Shown piece after piece: positions 1-9,758 of a stretch of 64,000 nucleotides of DNA. Each line of letters starts with the position of its first letter. Position 1 is the first letter of the stretch. The stretch covers positions 2,418,001-2,482,000 of the forward strand of contig NZ_JAACJE010000001.1 in assembly GCF_010020825.1 (NCBI RefSeq), read 5' to 3'. The stretch is from Acidovorax sp. 210-6. GTDB lineage: Bacteria; Pseudomonadota; Gammaproteobacteria; Burkholderiales; Burkholderiaceae_C. The notes below the pieces were generated by a model. The model ran no database searches. It had not been told where the DNA came from and worked only from the letters and a program-made list of their open reading frames with translations. Made by a program: the position numbers and the translations under genes.

Positions 1-714
1 CTCGGTGTTGTTGATGGTGGTGGGCTTGCCATACAAACCGAAGCTGGCAGGGAATGGCGGCTTGAAGCGCGGCTGGCCCTTTTTGCCTTCCAGCGATTCG
101 AGCAGAGCGGTTTCCTCGCCGCAGATGTAGGCACCGAAACCATGGTGGGCATGCAACTGGAAGCTGAAGTTGCTGCCCAGGATGTTGCTGCCCAGGTAGC
201 CCGCTGCGCGCGCCTCTTCCAACGCCGCCTCAAAGCGCTCGTACACTTGGAAAATCTCGCCGTGGATGTAGTTGTAACCCACGCTGATGCCCATCGCAAA
301 GCCGGCAATGATCATGCCTTCAATCACGATGTGGGGGTTGAACATCAGGATGTCGCGGTCCTTGCAGGTCCCCGGCTCTCCCTCGTCGGAGTTGCACACC
401 AGGTACTTCTGACCCGGGAACTGGCGCGGCATGAAGCTCCACTTCAGCCCGGTGGGAAAACCAGCGCCCCCCCGACCGCGCAGGCCGGACTCCTTGACGG
501 TGGCAATCACCTGATCCTGATTGAGGCCTTCGCCCCCATCCTTGCCCAGAATTTTCTTCAGTGCCTGGTAGCCACCGCGCGCCTCATAGTCCTGCAGACG
601 CCAGTTGGAGCCATTCAGGCCAGCGTAAATTTGCGGATCAATGTGCCGATCGTGGAAGCAGGTTTCCACACCGGTGGCCTGAAACTGGGAGAGCACCTGT
701 GCTGCCGTGGTCAT
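1..714 (-). CDS. nuoF: NADH-quinone oxidoreductase subunit F, 5' part (cut by window edge)
   Basis: This is the N-terminal part of the 51-kDa subunit of respiratory complex I. It carries the NADH and FMN site and a 4Fe-4S cluster in the peripheral arm at the inner membrane. Reading the minus strand from the ATG at 714 gives about 238 residues, including the glycine-rich [10 protein letters not shown] nucleotide-binding motif, a [10 protein letters not shown] stretch and an [11 protein letters not shown] stretch, all typical of NuoF. The C-terminal half with the cluster cysteines lies outside the window. The start codon shares one base with the nuoE stop (TAATG), which points to translational coupling in the nuo operon. 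Confidence 0.96.
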   Translation of the reverse strand, partial: MTTAAQVLSQFQATGVETCFHDRHIDPQIYAGLNGSNWRLQDYEARGGYQALKKILGKDGGEGLNQDQVIATVKESGLRGRGGAGFPTGLKWSFMPRQFPGQKYLVCNSDEGEPGTCKDRDILMFNPHIVIEGMIIAGFAMGISVGYNYIHGEIFQVYERFEAALEEARAAGYLGSNILGSNFSFQLHAHHGFGAYICGEETALLESLEGKKGQPRFKPPFPASFGLYGKPTTINNTE

Positions 715-1202
715 TATTTGCCCTCCGCAGTACGCAGGTTGTCGACCAACTGGTCGAGCTTTTCGCCACTCATGAAACTGCACATGCTGCGGTCATTGAC
801 GAGCATGACGGGCGCATCGGCGCAGGCGCCCAGGCACTCGCACTCTTGCAGGGTGAACATGCCGTCGGCGGTGGTCTCGCCTGCCGCAATGCCGAGCTTG
901 TGTTCCAGATGTTCCAGGGCCTTGCCACCATCGCGCAGCAGACAAGGCAGGTTGGTACAGACGTTGAGCTTGTACTTGCCCACCGGCTGCTGGTTGTACA
1001 TGTTGTAGAAGGTCGTCACTTCGTGGACGGCGATCTCGGGCATGCCCAGGTACTCGGCAATGCCCGCTTCGCTCTCCTGGCTCACATAGCCCTGCTCTTG
1101 CTGCACGATGGCCAGGCAGGCCATCACGGCAGACTGCTTCTGCTCTGCCGGGTACTTGGCCACTTCACGCGCAAAGCGCGCCTTGGTCGCTTCAGAAATC
1201 AT
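714..1202 (-). CDS. nuoE: NADH-quinone oxidoreductase subunit E (24-kDa type)
   Basis: NuoE carries the N1a [2Fe-2S] cluster of complex I in a thioredoxin-like fold and works with NuoF. The 162-residue product has the four expected cluster cysteines in two pairs, C82/C87 (CTNLPC) and C123/C127 (CLGAC). The N-terminal helical region with [19 protein letters not shown] is characteristic. The start ATG overlaps the nuoD stop codon (ATGA) and the stop overlaps the nuoF start, so it sits in a tightly packed operon. Length is normal for the family. Confidence 0.96.
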   Translation of the reverse strand: MISEATKARFAREVAKYPAEQKQSAVMACLAIVQQEQGYVSQESEAGIAEYLGMPEIAVHEVTTFYNMYNQQPVGKYKLNVCTNLPCLLRDGGKALEHLEHKLGIAAGETTADGMFTLQECECLGACADAPVMLVNDRSMCSFMSGEKLDQLVDNLRTAEGK

Positions 1203-2452
1203 CGGTCAATCTCCCCGAACACGATATCCATGGTGCCGATGATGGCGATCACGTCGGCCAGCATGTGGCCGCGCGCCATTTCGTCCATGGTGGCCAGGTG
1301 TGCGAAACCGGGGGCGCGGATCTTCATGCGGTAAGGCTTGTTCGCACCGTCACTGACCAGATAAATACCAAACTCACCCTTGGGGTGCTCCACGGCAGCG
1401 TAAGCCTCGCCCTCGGGCACATGGAAACCTTCGGAGAACAGCTTGAAGTGGTGGATCAGGTCTTCCATGCCGAACTTCATGCGATCCCGTGCGGGTGGCG
1501 CCACCTTGTGGTTGTCGGTGATGACCGGACCGGGATTGGCACGCAGCCAGTCCACGCACTGCTTGATGATGCGGTTGGACTCGCGCATTTCCTGCACACG
1601 CACCAGGTAACGGTCGTAGCAGTCACCCGTCTTGCCCAGGGGGATGTCGAAATCGACACGGTCGTAAACCTCGTAGGGCTGGGTCTTGCGCAGGTCCCAG
1701 GCAATGCCGGAGCCGCGCAGCATGGGGCCGGTCATGCCCAGGTTCAGGGCGCGCTCGGGGGTGACCACGCCAATGCCCACGGTTCGCTGCTTCCAGATGC
1801 GGTTGTCGGTGAGCAGGGTTTCATACTCATCCACATAGCCGGGGAAGCGGCGGGTGAAATCCTCGATGAAGTCCAGCAGCGAACCCTGGCGGTTGGCGTT
1901 GCGCTCCTGCACTGCTTTGGCACTGCGGATACGGCTTTCCTGGTGCTGGGGCATGGAATCGGGAAGATCGCGGTACACGCCGCCCGGCCGGAAATACGCT
2001 GCGTGCATGCGCGCGCCCGACACGGCTTCGTACATGTCGAACAGGTCTTCACGCTCGCGGAAGGTGTAAATCAGGATGGTGGAACTGCCGCAGTCGTTGC
2101 CGTGCGAACCCAGCCACATCAGGTGGTTGAGCAAGCGCGTGATCTCCGAGAACATCACACGGATGTACTGCGCACGCAGCGGTACCTCTATGCCCAGCAA
2201 CTTTTCAATGGCCAGGCAGTAGGCATGCTCGTTGCACATCATGGACACGTAGTCCAAACGGTCCATGTAAGGCAGCGATTGCAGGAAAGTCTTGTGCTCG
2301 GCCAGCTTTTCGGTGCCGCGGTGCAGCAGACCGATGTGCGGGTCGGCGCGCTGGACGACCTCGCCGTCGAGTTCCAGCACCAAGCGCAGCACGCCGTGGG
2401 CTGCAGGGTGCTGCGGACCGAGGTTGAGAGAGTAGTTCTTGATTTCAGCCAT
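1199..2452 (-). CDS. nuoD: NADH-quinone oxidoreductase subunit D (49-kDa type)
   Basis: NuoD helps form the quinone-binding cavity of complex I at the junction of the peripheral and membrane arms, and is related to the large subunit of NiFe hydrogenases. The 417-residue product begins with the family motif [14 protein letters not shown] and contains [16 protein letters not shown], both invariant in NuoD. Unlike E. coli, nuoC and nuoD are separate genes here, as usual in betaproteobacteria. The stop overlaps the nuoE start by four bases. Length is typical. Confidence 0.97.
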   Translation of the reverse strand: MAEIKNYSLNLGPQHPAAHGVLRLVLELDGEVVQRADPHIGLLHRGTEKLAEHKTFLQSLPYMDRLDYVSMMCNEHAYCLAIEKLLGIEVPLRAQYIRVMFSEITRLLNHLMWLGSHGNDCGSSTILIYTFREREDLFDMYEAVSGARMHAAYFRPGGVYRDLPDSMPQHQESRIRSAKAVQERNANRQGSLLDFIEDFTRRFPGYVDEYETLLTDNRIWKQRTVGIGVVTPERALNLGMTGPMLRGSGIAWDLRKTQPYEVYDRVDFDIPLGKTGDCYDRYLVRVQEMRESNRIIKQCVDWLRANPGPVITDNHKVAPPARDRMKFGMEDLIHHFKLFSEGFHVPEGEAYAAVEHPKGEFGIYLVSDGANKPYRMKIRAPGFAHLATMDEMARGHMLADVIAIIGTMDIVFGEIDR

Positions 2453-2479
2453 GATGGATCACTGAAAAGCACTCAGGCC

Positions 2480-3088
2480 TCAGTGCAGGCCTCCGTAGTT
2501 TTCTTCGCGGATGATGCGTGGCGTGATCTCACGCGGCTCGATGCTGACTGGCTCATACATCACGCGGCGTTGATCGGCGTCGTAGCGCATTTCCACATGA
2601 CCCGACAGCGGGAAGTCCTTGCGGAACGGGTGGCCGATGAAACCATAGTCCGTGAGGATACGGCGCAGGTCGTTGTGCCCTTCGAACACGACACCGAACA
2701 GGTCGAACGCCTCGCGCTCAAACCATGCTGCAGAAGCCCACAGGCCCGTGACCGACGCCACCACCGGCATATCGTCCTGAGGACAGAACACACGCACACG
2801 CACACGCTGGTTGAGGGAGACAGACAACAGGTGCGATACCACGGCGTAGCGCGGACCCTCGTTCACGCGATCCGCATACGCAGAATAGTCGAGGCCGCAC
2901 AGGTCAATGAGCTGTTCGAAGCGGCAGGTGGGCGCATCGCGCAGCAACTGCATGGCTTGCAAATACTGGTCGGCGGCAACCACCACGGTGACTTCACCAC
3001 GGGCCAGGGTCACAGAACGGGCCAGCGCACCCAGCGCCTGGGCAATGTGATCCCTGAGTTCCTCGGGTCGAATGGCAACAGATGTCAT
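2480..3088 (-). CDS. nuoC: NADH-quinone oxidoreductase subunit C (30-kDa type)
   Basis: NuoC is a peripheral-arm subunit of complex I that packs against NuoD. It contains the family signature around [24 protein letters not shown] followed by [14 protein letters not shown] (written here as adjoining segments). The frame stays open upstream to 3112, but the ATG at 3088 ([10 protein letters not shown]) is preceded by a strong purine-rich ribosome binding site (GAGGGGAGGG) and avoids a longer overlap with nuoB. That start gives 202 residues, normal for the family. It lies 11 bases downstream of nuoB. Confidence 0.93.
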   Translation of the reverse strand: MTSVAIRPEELRDHIAQALGALARSVTLARGEVTVVVAADQYLQAMQLLRDAPTCRFEQLIDLCGLDYSAYADRVNEGPRYAVVSHLLSVSLNQRVRVRVFCPQDDMPVVASVTGLWASAAWFEREAFDLFGVVFEGHNDLRRILTDYGFIGHPFRKDFPLSGHVEMRYDADQRRVMYEPVSIEPREITPRIIREENYGGLH

Positions 3089-3098
3089 GGCCCTCCCC

Positions 3099-3578
3099 TC
3101 AGGCGCGTGCAATGGTGTTGGTGCGGCGGATCTTCTGCTGCAGCTGGATGATGCCGTAGATCAGCGCCTCGGCCGTGGGCGGGCAGCCCGGCACGTACAC
3201 GTCCACCGGCACGATGCGATCGCAGCCACGCACCACGGAATAGCTGTAGTGGTAGTAGCCACCACCGTTGGCGCAAGAGCCCATGGAGAGCACCCAGCGC
3301 GGCTCGCTCATCTGGTCGTACACCTTGCGCAGTGCAGGCGCCATCTTGTTGCACAGCGTGCCCGCCACGATCATCAGATCGGACTGGCGAGGGCTGGCAC
3401 GGAACACCTCGGCACCAAAGCGGCCGATGTCGTAGCGCGCTGCAGCGGCATGCATCATCTCGACCGCACAGCACGCCAAGCCAAACGTCATGGGCCAGAG
3501 CGAACCCGTCTTGGCCCAGTTCACCACGGAGTCATAGCTCGTGGTGATGAAGCCTTCCTTCATCACGCCTTCAATCAT
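3099..3578 (-). CDS. nuoB: NADH-quinone oxidoreductase subunit B
   Basis: NuoB holds the terminal N2 [4Fe-4S] cluster that passes electrons to quinone in complex I. The 159-residue protein shows all the expected cysteines: the adjacent pair in GLACCAVEM, then [17 protein letters not shown] and [11 protein letters not shown]. It is the second gene of the nuo operon, between nuoA and nuoC. Length and motifs are fully typical. Confidence 0.97.
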   Translation of the reverse strand: MIEGVMKEGFITTSYDSVVNWAKTGSLWPMTFGLACCAVEMMHAAAARYDIGRFGAEVFRASPRQSDLMIVAGTLCNKMAPALRKVYDQMSEPRWVLSMGSCANGGGYYHYSYSVVRGCDRIVPVDVYVPGCPPTAEALIYGIIQLQQKIRRTNTIARA

Positions 3579-3602
3579 TGCGTCGTTCCTCGTGCTAGCC
3601 GA

Positions 3603-3962
3603 TCATTCCCAGTCCAGGGCGCCCTTTTTCCACTCGTAGGCAAAACCCACGACCAGAACGGCCAGAAAAATCACCACGGCCACAAAGCCGGTCACGCCCA
3701 CCTCCTGCAGCGAGACCGCCCAGGGGAACAGGAAGGCAATTTCCAGATCGAAAAGAATGAAAAGAATAGCGACGAGGTAGTAGCGCACATCGAATTTCAT
3801 GCGCGCATCTTCGAAGGCTTCGAAGCCACACTCGTAGGGGGAGTTTTTGGCAGGATCAGGGCGGTTGGGTCCGAGGATGTACCCCAGAACCAGGGGCACG
3901 ATACCCACCGCAATGCCAATCAAGATGAACAGGAGGACGGGGAGATATTGATCGAGGTTCAT
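3603..3962 (-). CDS. nuoA: NADH-quinone oxidoreductase subunit A
   Basis: NuoA is a small membrane subunit of complex I. The 119-residue product has three hydrophobic segments: near the N-terminus ([20 protein letters not shown]), in the middle ([20 protein letters not shown]) and near the C-terminus ([20 protein letters not shown]). The loop [11 protein letters not shown] between the first two is the family hallmark. It is the first gene of the nuo operon, 24 bases ahead of nuoB and 82 bases downstream of a tRNA-Leu gene, so the operon promoter should lie in that region. Confidence 0.96.
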   Translation of the reverse strand: MNLDQYLPVLLFILIGIAVGIVPLVLGYILGPNRPDPAKNSPYECGFEAFEDARMKFDVRYYLVAILFILFDLEIAFLFPWAVSLQEVGVTGFVAVVIFLAVLVVGFAYEWKKGALDWE

Positions 3963-4043
3963 CTTGTGGATGCGCTCACCGTGGAGCCTCGCCCGTCATG
4001 TCCGCAGGACGGAACACGCGGACAGGCCTGTTTGTATGTTGTT

Positions 4044-4128
4044 TGGTGCCGTCGGCGAGACTCGAACTCGCACAGCTTTCGCCACTACCCCCTCAAGATA
4101 GCGTGTCTACCAATTTCACCACGACGGC
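4044..4128 (-). tRNA. tRNA-Leu (GAG anticodon)
   Basis: The minus strand folds into an 85-nt class II tRNA: a 7-bp acceptor stem (GCCGTCG/CGACGGC), a D-arm, an anticodon stem CTATC/GGTAG with loop TTGAGGG (anticodon GAG), a long variable arm and a T-arm GCGAG-TTCGAGT-CTCGC. The discriminator is A and the CCA end is encoded. It lies just upstream of nuoA on the same strand. Confidence 0.96.
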
Positions 4129-4240
4129 TTGTCGTGTCTGGGTGGCATGAGGAACCACTTGGTTTTGGCTTCCCAGACAGACTCAAATTCTACTCCGGAA
4201 AAACCCTGTTACGGTGTCCGGCGTCGCATTTCTTGTGTTT

Positions 4241-4636
4241 TTATTTCACAGGAATTTGACCTGCACCAGAAGCCGGAACCACAGGTGCGGTAGCTGGTGC
4301 TGCGGCACCTGGAATGGCCGCCGCAGAGCCCGCGTCGGGCGCCGCCGCAGGAGCAACGGCAGCCGGCGTCTCCAGCACACTTCCCGTGCTGGCCGGACGT
4401 GCATTGCCAAAGTAGGCCAGCATCAGCGTGCAGACAAAAAACACCGCCGCCAACACCCCCGTGGTGCGCGACAGGAAGTTGGCACCACCCGACGCACCGA
4501 ACAGACTGCCCGAGCTGCCGCTGCCAAACGCAGCACCCATATCGGCACCTTTGCCGTGCTGAACGAGGATCAGCCCAATCATGCCCAAAGCGGCCAGGAT
4601 CTGGACCGTCAACAACAAGTTCACTAGCAAGTTCAT
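4241..4636 (-). CDS. secG: Protein translocase subunit SecG
   Basis: SecG is the small accessory subunit of the SecYEG protein-conducting channel in the inner membrane. The 131-residue product has two hydrophobic segments (about residues 4-24 and 57-78) separated by the family loop with LVQHGKGADMGAAFGSG and GGANFLSRTT. The C-terminal tail of about 50 residues is Ala/Pro-rich and low complexity, longer than in E. coli. The ribosome binding site CAGGAG lies about 10 bases before the ATG inside a fragment of a dispersed repeat. It follows tpiA on the same strand. Confidence 0.95.
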   Translation of the reverse strand: MNLLVNLLLTVQILAALGMIGLILVQHGKGADMGAAFGSGSSGSLFGASGGANFLSRTTGVLAAVFFVCTLMLAYFGNARPASTGSVLETPAAVAPAAAPDAGSAAAIPGAAAPATAPVVPASGAGQIPVK

Positions 4637-4645
4637 TCTTGAAAT

Positions 4646-4662
4646 ACTCCTGATTGAATAGC
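4646..4662 (-). repeat. Fragment of dispersed hairpin repeat carrying the secG ribosome binding site
   Basis: The 17-bp CTCCTGATTGAATAGC-type sequence matches the tip of the dispersed repeat found at 8755, 18119 and 24941. On the minus strand it reads GCTATTCAATCAGGAG, and its CAGGAG lies at the Shine-Dalgarno position of secG. Only the tip is recognisable. The match is short, so chance similarity is possible. Confidence 0.5.
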
Positions 4663-4677
4663 GTGTACCGTCCGCCG

Positions 4678-5424
4678 TTATTGGGCTGCGGCAATAATTT
4701 GCAAAAAGTCTGCAGCCTTGAGCGAAGCACCGCCCACCAGACCGCCGTCGATATCGGGCTGGGCCAGCAACTGCGCCGCATTCGCGGCATTCATGCTGCC
4801 GCCGTACAGCAAGCGAATCTTGGCCGCATGGGGGCTGGCCGCTGCAAGCTGCGCACGCAACACGGCATGCACCTGCTGCGCCTGCTCAGGCGTGGCGGTC
4901 TTGCCCGTGCCAATGGCCCAGACCGGCTCGTAGGCCACCACCACCTCGCTGATGCAATGGCCGTTGAGGTGAATCACCGCCGCCAGTTGGCGACGCACCA
5001 CCGCTTCGGTTTGCCCTGCTTCGCGTTCTTCCAGCGTTTCACCCACACACACAATGGGGGTGATACCCGCGGCCAGGGCGCGCTGGGCCTTCACGGCCAC
5101 ATGCACATCGGTCTCGCCATGGTACTGGCGGCGCTCCGAATGCCCCACCAACACATAACGTACCGCAAAGTCGCGCAGCATGGCTGCCGAGAACTCGCCC
5201 GTGTAGGCGCCGGACTCGTGTTGCGACACGTCCTGTGCCGCCAACGCCAGACAGGAGCCCGCCGCCAGCGCCTGCACCTGCGCCAGGTAGGGCGCAGGCA
5301 CGGCCAGCGCCACATCACAGGCGGGGGCTGCGCCCACGCCATCGCGCAGCGCATGCACCAGCGCCTCGTTGGCAGCCAGGCTGCCGTTCATCTTCCAGTT
5401 GCCTGCAATGAGTTTTTTCATCAT
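4678..5424 (-). CDS. tpiA: Triosephosphate isomerase
   Basis: This enzyme interconverts dihydroxyacetone phosphate and glyceraldehyde 3-phosphate in glycolysis and gluconeogenesis, in the cytosol. The protein of about 248 residues shows the TIM-barrel active-site motifs: AGNWKMNG (substrate Asn and Lys), GHSERR (catalytic His), [14 protein letters not shown] (catalytic Glu and flexible loop 6) and [11 protein letters not shown]. The frame opens at a GTG at 5430, but the ATG codons at 5424 and 5421 ([10 protein letters not shown]) fit the family start better. It lies 2 bases after the upstream quinone oxidoreductase, in an operon with secG. Confidence 0.96.
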   Translation of the reverse strand: MMKKLIAGNWKMNGSLAANEALVHALRDGVGAAPACDVALAVPAPYLAQVQALAAGSCLALAAQDVSQHESGAYTGEFSAAMLRDFAVRYVLVGHSERRQYHGETDVHVAVKAQRALAAGITPIVCVGETLEEREAGQTEAVVRRQLAAVIHLNGHCISEVVVAYEPVWAIGTGKTATPEQAQQVHAVLRAQLAAASPHAAKIRLLYGGSMNAANAAQLLAQPDIDGGLVGGASLKAADFLQIIAAAQ

Positions 5425-5426
5425 GG

Positions 5427-6413
5427 TCACCAGGTCAAAACAATCTTGCCGATGTGCCGGTTGGACTCCATCAGCGCATGGGCCTGTGCCGCCTCATGGG
5501 CAGCAAAGCTGCGGTACACCACCGGACGCACGGCGCCCGATGCAAGCAAGGGCCACACGCGCTCGCGCAAGGCGCGGGCGATGGCACCCTTGAACGCCGT
5601 GGAGCGCGCCCGCAGCGTGGAGCCGGTTATGGTCAGACGCCTGCGCAGCAGCTTGCCTGCATCAAATGCGGCCTGCACCCCGCCCTGCACCGCGATGATG
5701 GCAATGCGCCCGTCTTCGGCAAGGCAATCGACCTCGCGCGCTACGTAATCGCCCGCCACCATGTCCAGCACCACATCAGCCCCCCTGCCCTGCGTGATGC
5801 GCATCACCTCGGCCACGAAGTCCTGGCTGCGGTAAACGATGGCGTGATGCGCCCCCAAGGCCAGACAGGCAGCGCATTTGTCCTCGCTCCCCGCCGTCGC
5901 GATGACGGTGGCACCGAATGCACGCCCGAGCTGGATGGCCGCCACGCCAATGCCGCTGCTCCCACCCTGCACCAGCAAGGTTTCGCCCGTCTGCAAACGC
6001 GCGCGGTCAAAAACATTGCTCCAGACAGTGAAGAAGGTTTCAGGCAACGAGGCCGCCTCGGCATCGGTCAAGCCCGCAGGGACCGGAAGGCACTGCTCCA
6101 CCGGCGCCACGCACCACTGGGCATAGCCACCACCGGCCAACAGGGCACAGACACGATCCCCCGGCTGCAAGCCGTGGGCCGCCATGGCCTGCACATCCCC
6201 GGACTCGATCACACCCGCCACCTCCAGTCCCGGCAGATCGCTCGCGCCCGGCGGGGCGGGATAGTGGCCCTTGCGTTGCAGCACATCGGGGCGGTTCACC
6301 CCGCTGGCCGCCACGCGGATCAGCACCTCGCCCACGCCCGGCACGGGCTGCGCGCGTTCGCACACGCGCAGCACCTCAGGGGCGCCAAAGGCGGAGATTT
6401 CGATGGCCTGCAT
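5427..6413 (-). CDS. NAD(P)H-quinone oxidoreductase, zinc-independent MDR family
   Basis: This is a medium-chain dehydrogenase/reductase of the quinone oxidoreductase (QOR/PIG3-like) type, expected to reduce quinones or related carbonyl compounds with NADPH in the cytosol. The start at 6413 ([15 protein letters not shown]) gives 328 residues. The GroES-like N-terminal half lacks the zinc-site cysteines of alcohol dehydrogenases, and the Rossmann motif [18 protein letters not shown] is clear. It sits between pnp and tpiA on the same strand. The exact substrate cannot be told from sequence. Confidence 0.88.
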   Translation of the reverse strand: MQAIEISAFGAPEVLRVCERAQPVPGVGEVLIRVAASGVNRPDVLQRKGHYPAPPGASDLPGLEVAGVIESGDVQAMAAHGLQPGDRVCALLAGGGYAQWCVAPVEQCLPVPAGLTDAEAASLPETFFTVWSNVFDRARLQTGETLLVQGGSSGIGVAAIQLGRAFGATVIATAGSEDKCAACLALGAHHAIVYRSQDFVAEVMRITQGRGADVVLDMVAGDYVAREVDCLAEDGRIAIIAVQGGVQAAFDAGKLLRRRLTITGSTLRARSTAFKGAIARALRERVWPLLASGAVRPVVYRSFAAHEAAQAHALMESNRHIGKIVLTW

Positions 6414-6429
6414 GGAGGGCTCAGACTTG

Positions 6430-6489
6430 ATGCTATTTTTGCCACTAGCGCCCGTGGATAGAGCGCAAACAGCTATCAAAATAATAGCA
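6430..6489 (-). repeat. Dispersed hairpin repeat, copy between pnp and qor
   Basis: Read on the minus strand, this 60-bp element starts with an AT-rich hairpin tip (GCTATTATTTTGATAGC), then GCGCT, a TATCCACG spacer, GCGCTAGTGGC and an A-rich end. The same arrangement recurs at 18119, 24941, 25369, 26550, 36371, 44017, 46505 and 56265. It lies in the 89-bp gap between pnp and the downstream oxidoreductase gene, with no evident coding role. Confidence 0.8.
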
Positions 6490-6502
6490 TTCCATCAATG
6501 GA

Positions 6503-8752
6503 TCAGGACTGCATCTGGTCCTGGTTGCCGACCGTTTGCTGCTGTTGCTGCTGATCGGCACCCGGATCGCGGGGCTCGCGGGGCTCGCGGGGCTCGCGCG
6601 GGGCTCGCGGCTCGCGCTCACGGCGCTCTGCGGGGGCCGGGCGGTCGCTGAAGCCTGCAGGGCGCTCGGCCAGAGCCTTCATGGACAGCTTGACACGGCC
6701 CTTCTCGTCGGTCTCCAGCACCTTGACCTTGACGATCTGGCCTTCGGTCAGATAGTCGGTGACCTTCTCCACGCGCTCGTGGGCGATCTGGCTGATGTGC
6801 AGCAGACCATCCTTGCCGGGCAGCAGATTGATGAGGGCGCCGAAGTCCAGGATCTTGGTGACCGGGCCTTCATAGACCTTGCCGATTTCCACTTCGGCCG
6901 TGATCTGCTCGATGCGGCGCTTGGCTTCATCGGCCTTGGCGGCTTCGGTGGCGGCGATGGTGATGGTGCCGTCTTCCTCGATGTTGATCTGGCAGCCGGT
7001 CTCTTCGGTAAGCGCGCGGATCACGGCGCCACCCTTGCCGATCACGTCGCGGATCTTCTCGGGGTTGATCTTCATGGTGTAGAGCTTGGGCGCGAAGTTG
7101 GACACTTCGGTCTTGGCTTCGCCCATGGCTTCTTGCATCTTGCCCAGGATGTGCATGCGCGCTTCCTTGGCCTGGGCCAGTGCCACCTGCATGATTTCCT
7201 TGGTGATGCCCTGGATCTTGATGTCCATCTGCAGTGCGGTGATGCCGTTGGTCGTGCCGGCCACCTTGAAGTCCATGTCACCCAGGTGGTCCTCATCGCC
7301 CAGGATGTCGGTCAGCACGGCAAAACGGTTGCCGTCCTTGATCAGGCCCATGGCGATGCCGGCCACGTGCGCCTTCATGGGCACGCCGGCGTCCATCAGC
7401 GACAGGCAGCCGCCGCAGACGGAAGCCATCGACGAGGAGCCGTTGGATTCGGTGATTTCCGACACCACGCGCATGGTGTAGGGGAATTCTTCCTTGCTCG
7501 GCAGGCAGGCCACCAGAGCGCGCTTGGCCAAGCGGCCGTGACCGATCTCGCGGCGCTTGGTGCTGCCCATGCGGCCCACTTCGCCAGTGGCAAAGGGAGG
7601 CATGTTGTAGTGCAGCATGAAGCGGTCTTCGTACTCGCCGGCCAGCGCATCGATGCGCTGCGCATCGCGCTCGGTGCCCAGCGTGGTCACTACCAGCGCC
7701 TGGGTTTCACCGCGGGTGAACAGCGAGGAGCCGTGTGCGCGCGGCAGCACACTGCCACGGATTTCGATGGGGCGCACGGTGCGCGTGTCGCGGCCGTCGA
7801 TGCGGGGTTCGCCCGCCAGAATCTGGCTGCGCACGATGCGCGCTTCGATGTCGAACAGCATGCCTTCGACCTTGACGGCGTCGAACTCGACACCGGCTTC
7901 CTTCAGGTCAGCCATGACCACGGCATAGGCTTCGCGGCAAGCGTGCGTGCGGGCCTGCTTGTTGCGGATCTGGTAGGCGGCGCGCAGCTTGTCCTCGGCC
8001 AGTTGGGTGACCTTGGCGATCAGCGCCTCGTCCTTGGCAGGGGCTTGCCACTCCCAGGCGGGCTTGCCAGCGTCACGCACCAGCTCGTGGATGGCGTTGA
8101 TGGCGATCTTGCCCTGCTCGTGGCCAAACACCACGGCGCCCAGCATCACGTCCTCGGGCAGCTGCTGCGCTTCGGATTCGACCATCAGCACGGCGGCCTC
8201 GGTGCCTGCCACGACCAGATCCATCTGGCTGTTCTTGCGCGCCGTCTGGCCAGGGTTGAGCACGTATTCCCCATTGATGTAACCCACGCGGGCCGCGCCG
8301 ATGGGACCGCTGAAGGGAATGCCGGAGACCGCCAGGGCAGCGCTCGAAGCGATCATGGCGGCAATGTCGGCATCGACCTCAGGGTTGAGCGACAGGGTGT
8401 GGATGACCACATGCACTTCGTTGAAGAAGCCTTCGGGGAACAGCGGACGGATCGGACGGTCGATCAGGCGGCTGGTCAGCGTTTCCAGTTCGCTGGGCTT
8501 GGCTTCACGCTTGAAGAAGCTGCCAGGGATCTTGCCGGCGGCGTAGGTCTTCTCGATGTAGTCCACCGTCAGCGGGAAGAAATCCTGGCCCGGCTTGGCC
8601 GACTTGGAGGCCACCACGGTGGCCAGCACCACGGTGTCGTCGATGTTCACCAGCACGGCGCCGGAGGCCTGGCGGGCGATTTCACCCGTTTCCATGACGA
8701 CGGTCTTGTCGCCCCACTGGAAAGACTTGGTAACTTTGTTGAAAATGCTCAT
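6503..8752 (-). CDS. pnp: Polyribonucleotide nucleotidyltransferase (PNPase)
   Basis: PNPase degrades RNA 3' to 5' by phosphorolysis and takes part in mRNA turnover with RNase E. The 749-residue product has two RNase PH-like cores (about 10-230 and 310-545) flanking a helical domain, then a KH domain ([20 protein letters not shown]) and an S1 domain ([28 protein letters not shown]). It ends in an arginine/glutamate/proline-rich tail of Pro-Arg-Glu repeats. It lies downstream of rpsO with a terminator-like hairpin between, the classic rpsO-pnp arrangement. Its ribosome binding site CAGGAGC lies inside a repeat copy. Confidence 0.98.
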   Translation of the reverse strand: MSIFNKVTKSFQWGDKTVVMETGEIARQASGAVLVNIDDTVVLATVVASKSAKPGQDFFPLTVDYIEKTYAAGKIPGSFFKREAKPSELETLTSRLIDRPIRPLFPEGFFNEVHVVIHTLSLNPEVDADIAAMIASSAALAVSGIPFSGPIGAARVGYINGEYVLNPGQTARKNSQMDLVVAGTEAAVLMVESEAQQLPEDVMLGAVVFGHEQGKIAINAIHELVRDAGKPAWEWQAPAKDEALIAKVTQLAEDKLRAAYQIRNKQARTHACREAYAVVMADLKEAGVEFDAVKVEGMLFDIEARIVRSQILAGEPRIDGRDTRTVRPIEIRGSVLPRAHGSSLFTRGETQALVVTTLGTERDAQRIDALAGEYEDRFMLHYNMPPFATGEVGRMGSTKRREIGHGRLAKRALVACLPSKEEFPYTMRVVSEITESNGSSSMASVCGGCLSLMDAGVPMKAHVAGIAMGLIKDGNRFAVLTDILGDEDHLGDMDFKVAGTTNGITALQMDIKIQGITKEIMQVALAQAKEARMHILGKMQEAMGEAKTEVSNFAPKLYTMKINPEKIRDVIGKGGAVIRALTEETGCQINIEEDGTITIAATEAAKADEAKRRIEQITAEVEIGKVYEGPVTKILDFGALINLLPGKDGLLHISQIAHERVEKVTDYLTEGQIVKVKVLETDEKGRVKLSMKALAERPAGFSDRPAPAERREREPRAPREPREPREPRDPGADQQQQQQTVGNQDQMQS
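6565..6616. repeat. Tandem 9-bp repeat encoding the Pro-Arg-Glu tail of PNPase
   Basis: About five near-identical units of GGGCTCGCG occur in tandem, with one 3-bp and one 12-bp variant unit near 6600. On the minus strand they encode repeated Pro-Arg-Glu in the unstructured tail of PNPase. Slippage in units of three bases would change tail length without breaking the frame. Confidence 0.85.
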
Positions 8753-8754
8753 AG

Positions 8755-8811
8755 TTGCTCCTGATTTAATAGCTGGTTACGCAATACCAGCGGGCTCTGG
8801 CGGCCAATTCA
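8755..8811 (+). repeat. Dispersed hairpin repeat supplying the pnp ribosome binding site
   Basis: This diverged copy begins TTGCTCCTGATTTAATAGC, then GGTTACGC, a spacer and GGGCTCTGGCGGCCAATTC, in the same order as the copies in ribD and earP. On the minus strand its tip reads GCTATTAAATCAGGAGCAA, and AGGAG is the Shine-Dalgarno sequence of pnp, placed 5 bases before the ATG at 8752. Confidence 0.65.
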
Positions 8812-8894
8812 GCAAACGATGCCATTCCAGTGAAACCGCCCGCGGAGTTCATTGGAATGACACAGCTTCGATCTGCTCGGCACACCAGCAAAAG

Positions 8895-8931
8895 TAAAAA
8901 ACGCCTGAGCTAGCGTGCTAACCCAGGCGTT
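8895..8931 (-). terminator. Terminator / processing hairpin between rpsO and pnp
   Basis: On the minus strand ACGCCTG pairs with CAGGCGT, extended by an inner GC-containing pairing, and is followed by six T. It lies 18 bases after the rpsO stop codon. The corresponding hairpin in E. coli partially terminates rpsO transcription, and RNase processing occurs nearby. Confidence 0.85.
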
Positions 8932-8948
8932 CATGCGTGCAATGCGGC

Positions 8949-9215
8949 TTACTTGCGCAGACCCAGTTTGGCGATCAGCGCGGTGTAACGGTCGGCGTCC
9001 TTGGCCTTGAGGTAATCCAGCAGCTTGCGGCGACGGCTCACCATGCGCAGCAGGCCACGGCGACCATGGTGGTCCTTGGCGTGCTCCTTGAAGTGAGGCA
9101 TCAGTTCGTTGATGCGGGCAGTCAGCAGCGCCACCTGGACTTCGGGGCTGCCGGTATCATTGGCAGCACGTTGGTTGGCCTTGACGACTTCGGCCTTGAC
9201 AGAAGAGGCGATCAT
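8949..9215 (-). CDS. rpsO: 30S ribosomal protein S15
   Basis: S15 binds 16S rRNA early in small-subunit assembly. The start at 9215 ([10 protein letters not shown]) gives 88 residues, the usual size, and has AAGGA about 9 bases upstream. The open frame extends further upstream to 9266, but that extension has no family similarity. Motifs such as [17 protein letters not shown] and [21 protein letters not shown] are diagnostic. It is the first gene of the rpsO-pnp unit. Confidence 0.98.
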   Translation of the reverse strand: MIASSVKAEVVKANQRAANDTGSPEVQVALLTARINELMPHFKEHAKDHHGRRGLLRMVSRRRKLLDYLKAKDADRYTALIAKLGLRK

Positions 9216-9337
9216 TGGAAATGTCCTTGAATGAACGGCGGGCCCACTCTTGAAAAAAGCGTGCACACCTTGGTTTTACTTGCGCCAGGAGCCGGAACAA
9301 GCCCTGACGTGCGTCTTGCACCATGCAAAACAGGTGG

Positions 9338-9343
9338 ATTATA
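9338..9343 (-). promoter_or_regulatory. Probable -10 element for rpsO
   Basis: The minus strand reads TATAAT here, 122 bases upstream of the rpsO start codon. I could not identify a convincing -35 element at the right spacing. The leader would be long enough to carry an S15 autoregulatory structure, but none was verified. Confidence 0.45.
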
Positions 9344-9383
9344 ACTGCACAAGGCAACCCGCCCCTCACCCACCCCGCACGCC

Positions 9384-9653
9384 ATGACCACACCACGCAG
9401 AAACCACCACCCCTTGTTCGCCTGCACCCTTGTCGTTTGCCTGGCATTGGTCACCTATCCGGCAGACACCTGGGCCAAGCGCAAGGCCAATGACCAGAAC
9501 AGCACCCAGACAGAAAAACCCCGCAAGGGTGTCAGCAAGATCACCTACCACCGCAGCCCCTCGGAAGAAACACCCGCCCAGCGCGACAAACGCCTGAAAC
9601 GGGAATGCAAGGGCATGCACAATGCGGGCGCCTGCCTGGGATACACACGCTGA
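9384..9653 (+). CDS. Small secreted or lipid-free periplasmic protein, unknown function
   Basis: The 89-residue product starts with a basic N-terminus and a hydrophobic stretch (about residues 12-27) ending near TWAKRK, which looks like a Sec signal peptide. The mature part is short, highly charged and hydrophilic, with two cysteines near the end (KRECKGMHNAGACLGYTR) that could form a disulfide. It stands alone between the divergent rpsO and the pilin operon. I do not recognise a named family. Confidence 0.6.
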   Translation: MTTPRRNHHPLFACTLVVCLALVTYPADTWAKRKANDQNSTQTEKPRKGVSKITYHRSPSEETPAQRDKRLKRECKGMHNAGACLGYTR

Positions 9654-9758
9654 TCGATAGATCAAGTCAATCACCGGGGATTGACCGCTTGTCAGCACCA
9701 ACATGCCATTCGTCGGCACCGCTCGGCCGCCCTCCTTTACAGCACCTAGGATGATCCT

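Noticed and set aside
1265-3151. 628-codon open frame on the plus strand
   Set aside because: It lies antisense to nuoD and nuoC, which have complete motifs; long antisense frames are common in GC-rich DNA.
6536-8764. 742-codon plus-strand frame
   Set aside because: Antisense to pnp over its full length and without recognisable domains.
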